From positions 1 to 64,000 of the forward strand of contig CAZMUA010000003.1 of assembly GCA_964569695.1 (NCBI GenBank): 64,000 bases of DNA, written 5' to 3'. The first letter of the stretch is position 1; every line of letters starts with the position of its first letter. A program made the translations under genes and the position numbers. This document shows, one piece after another, positions 62,302 to 64,000 of this stretch. This DNA is from UBA8106 sp964569695 (GTDB lineage: Bacteria > Acidobacteriota > Vicinamibacteria > Vicinamibacterales > UBA823). The notes under the pieces were generated by a model. The model saw nothing but the letters and a program-made list of their open reading frames with translations, was not told the DNA's origin and did not search any database.

Positions 62302-62326
62302 CCCAGACTGTGGGACCCTGTCTGGG
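62302..62326 (+). repeat. Inverted repeat after gdhA
   Basis: CCCAGAC (62302-62308) and GTCTGGG (62320-62326) form a perfect 7-base G/C-rich stem with an 11-base loop that itself contains GGGACCC. There is no T-run after it, so it is either a terminator of a non-canonical kind or a processing/attenuation structure, lying 69 bases before the next gene. Confidence 0.4.
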
Positions 62327-62394
62327 GTTCATAAGTGTTGAGGCCCCAACGAGGGTGGCAAATCGGCTGGAGCGTATACGAGGGGTAATTACCG

Positions 62395-64000
62395 ATGCCC
62401 GATGTTCGGCCCGATAAGCGATCGCTCGGTTCCGGCAGCCGACTCAGAAGCTTCAAAGATCTCGGACGGTATCGCGTTAACGATATCCTTCTTGTCTCCA
62501 CACTCTACGATTCCTTCATTCTCTCTGAGGACGGGCAACTCAGTGAGGTGATGCTCGACGAATTTCTCGATCTCGATCTGCACCATACACCTCGACTACG
62601 TCGTGTCTCAACCGGTGATCATGCGCTTCGCATTGCCCGTGATGAGAGTCGGTACAATCTCATCATCAGTTCGATGCATGTCGCTGATATGAGTGCAAAA
62701 ACGCTTGCTGAAAAAGTGGAAGCCGCTGGCCTTCAAACACCAGTGATTAGTTTGGCCTACGACATACGCGATTTAAGTGATGTTGATGTATCTCAGGTTG
62801 GATCCAAAGTGGATCGAGTGTTTCTTTGGCAGGGCGACGTACGAATCTTACTTGCTATCGTGAAGTACGTTGAAGATCGTATGAATGTTGCAAGAGACAC
62901 TGGTGAGATGGGGGTGCAGGCGATTATTGTCATTGAAGACAACGTTCGTTTTTATTCATCATTCTTGCCGGTGATCTACACGGAGTTAATGCGTCATTCT
63001 CACAGCCTGTTGCCCGATGGAATGAACAGGTCACATAAGCTCATGCGGATCCAGGCGCGACCGAAGATTTTACTGTGTGGCACTTATGAGGAGGCTTGTC
63101 GCTATTTTGACGCTCATCAGGATGATGTGCTTGGTGTGATTTCTGATGTCTCGTTTCCGAAAGATGGCCAGTTATTTAAACGTGCCGGTGTCGAGTTCGC
63201 CAAGCGCGTACGTGAATTACAACCTGATGTTCCAATCATGTTGCAGTCTGGATTACATGACTTGGAAATTGCCTCAGAGGCTGCTTCACTTGGTGTGCCG
63301 TACGTAATGAAGGATTCACCCACACTCTTGCAAGAGTTACGAGAATTTATGAACGAAGGTTTCGGATTTGGCGATTTTGTGTTTCGAACGCCAGACGGCT
63401 CAGTTGTATCAGTTGCACGTGATTTACGTGAACTTGAAAACCAGTTACACACGGTGCCCTCTGAGAGTGTCGCGTTTCATGGCGAACGCAATCATTTTTC
63501 GAGGTGGCTTAAGGCTAGAACTGAATTTGAGCTCGCACACTTTTTACGACCGAGAAGAGTCTCGGATTATGAGACGGTTGAAGGATTGCGCGAGACATTG
63601 ATAGATGCACTTCGCTCGTACCGCCGTCAACAACATCGCGGGGTTGTCGCCGATTTTGAAGCAGAGATGTTCGAGCCAGAAAGTGATTTCAGTAGAATCG
63701 GTAGCGGCTCACTTGGCGGAAAAGGTCGCGGTCTGGCGTTCGTGAATTTTATGTTGAGTGACTACGATTTAGAGGCCCGTTTCCCAGAAGTCCAAGTTTC
63801 GGTGCCAGCAGCAGTAGTGTTGGCGACAGATATATTCGATCGCACGCTGGAAGAGAACCACCTACGCGACTTTGCCCTTGAATCGAAGGATCATGAAGAA
63901 GTCGCAAATCGGTTTCGAAAGGCCAGGTTTCCGCGTGATGTGTATCAGCAATTACGCGATCTTCTTAAAGCGGCTACCTATCCACTGGCGATACGGTCAT
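62395..64000 (+). CDS. Degenerate receiver - receiver - PEP/pyruvate-binding domain protein, 3' end cut
   Basis: 535 codons are visible and the frame is open at the window edge. ATG 62395 is preceded by AGGGG. Residues about 30-135 look like a receiver fold that has lost its acidic pair and phospho-Asp (ILLVSTLYD, LIISSMHV). A second receiver at about 175-315 keeps them: Glu181-Asp182, Asp251 in GVISDVSFPKDG, Ser285 and Lys306. From about 441, LGGKGRGLAFVNFML starts a PEP/pyruvate-binding (PPDK/PEP synthase N-terminal) nucleotide-binding domain, continuing off the edge. Similar proteins occur in Bacteroidetes labelled PEP synthase; their role is not established. Phosphorylation control of a PEP-utilising or swivelling enzyme is inferred. 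Confidence 0.85.
   Translation, partial: MPDVRPDKRSLGSGSRLRSFKDLGRYRVNDILLVSTLYDSFILSEDGQLSEVMLDEFLDLDLHHTPRLRRVSTGDHALRIARDESRYNLIISSMHVADMSAKTLAEKVEAAGLQTPVISLAYDIRDLSDVDVSQVGSKVDRVFLWQGDVRILLAIVKYVEDRMNVARDTGEMGVQAIIVIEDNVRFYSSFLPVIYTELMRHSHSLLPDGMNRSHKLMRIQARPKILLCGTYEEACRYFDAHQDDVLGVISDVSFPKDGQLFKRAGVEFAKRVRELQPDVPIMLQSGLHDLEIASEAASLGVPYVMKDSPTLLQELREFMNEGFGFGDFVFRTPDGSVVSVARDLRELENQLHTVPSESVAFHGERNHFSRWLKARTEFELAHFLRPRRVSDYETVEGLRETLIDALRSYRRQQHRGVVADFEAEMFEPESDFSRIGSGSLGGKGRGLAFVNFMLSDYDLEARFPEVQVSVPAAVVLATDIFDRTLEENHLRDFALESKDHEEVANRFRKARFPRDVYQQLRDLLKAATYPLAIRS

Noticed and set aside
1..64000. CRISPR arrays, insertion sequences, prophage or integrase genes
   Set aside because: No regularly spaced repeats, transposase motifs or phage structural genes were found on either strand.

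Overview
The window looks like a chromosome segment of an uncultured bacterium, most probably a marine or environmental Acidobacteriota (Vicinamibacteria-like). The basis is family-level: a secreted VWA protein of the acidobacterial type, two secreted PSD1 (DUF1549/DUF1553) plus DUF1501 pairs of the kind common in Acidobacteriota, Planctomycetes and Verrucomicrobia, secreted M19/M20 peptidases, and a roughly half-GC base composition. There is no 16S gene here, so the assignment is inference. Coding density is high. No gene-free stretch exceeds about 290 bases, and I see no CRISPR array, insertion sequence, integrase or phage gene.

1-4.4 kb (minus strand): a four-gene run xylB-xylA-cutC-aminotransferase for xylose use, copper-type homeostasis and amino-acid metabolism; the aminotransferase runs off the left edge. 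A divergent control region rich in palindromes separates it from 4.5-19.7 kb. That block centres on peptides and amino acids: a Tat-exported class V aminotransferase-like PLP enzyme, a lipoprotein M19 dipeptidase, a CstA-family transporter, LarE, a second class V aminotransferase, a five-gene peptide ABC importer (YejA/B/E-like proteins with two separate ATPases), an FmdB zinc ribbon, a secreted M20 peptidase and a TSUP exporter.

20.6-40.2 kb is the accessory part. It holds two diverged copies of a secreted di-heme PSD1 protein plus a Tat-exported DUF1501 protein. Between the copies lie a cobalamin/Fe-S protein of the reductive dehalogenase (RdhA) family with no export signal, a DUF485 plus sodium:solute symporter pair, and a secreted esterase. 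After the second copy come a giant secreted beta-propeller protein whose frame is broken by a TGA stop, a HpcH/HpaI-type aldolase with a signal peptide, and a secreted metallo-beta-lactamase-fold hydrolase. The block ends at tRNA-Thr(CGT). I infer that it handles exogenous organic matter outside the cytoplasm and feeds small acids in through the symporter. The substrate is unknown.

40.3-62.3 kb is mostly housekeeping: uvrA, a 3-methyladenine glycosylase, an HtrA-type protease, efp, a CDP-alcohol phosphatidyltransferase with an altered signature motif, uvrC, a site-2 protease, trpS, scpA, scpB, an RsuA-family pseudouridine synthase, cmk, rpsA, an IHF/HU gene, a HIT protein, an acyl-CoA dehydrogenase, the VWA protein and gdhA. 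The order cmk-rpsA-IHF matches that of Enterobacteria. The right edge cuts a large regulatory-looking protein: a degenerate receiver, an intact receiver, then the start of a PEP/pyruvate-binding domain.

The points most worth a second look are the RdhA-like protein inside the duplicated PSD1/DUF1501 region, the in-frame TGA in the propeller gene, the receiver-PEP-binding fusion, and the palindromic or tandem-repeat control regions at 4.45-4.54 and 11.65-11.72 kb.
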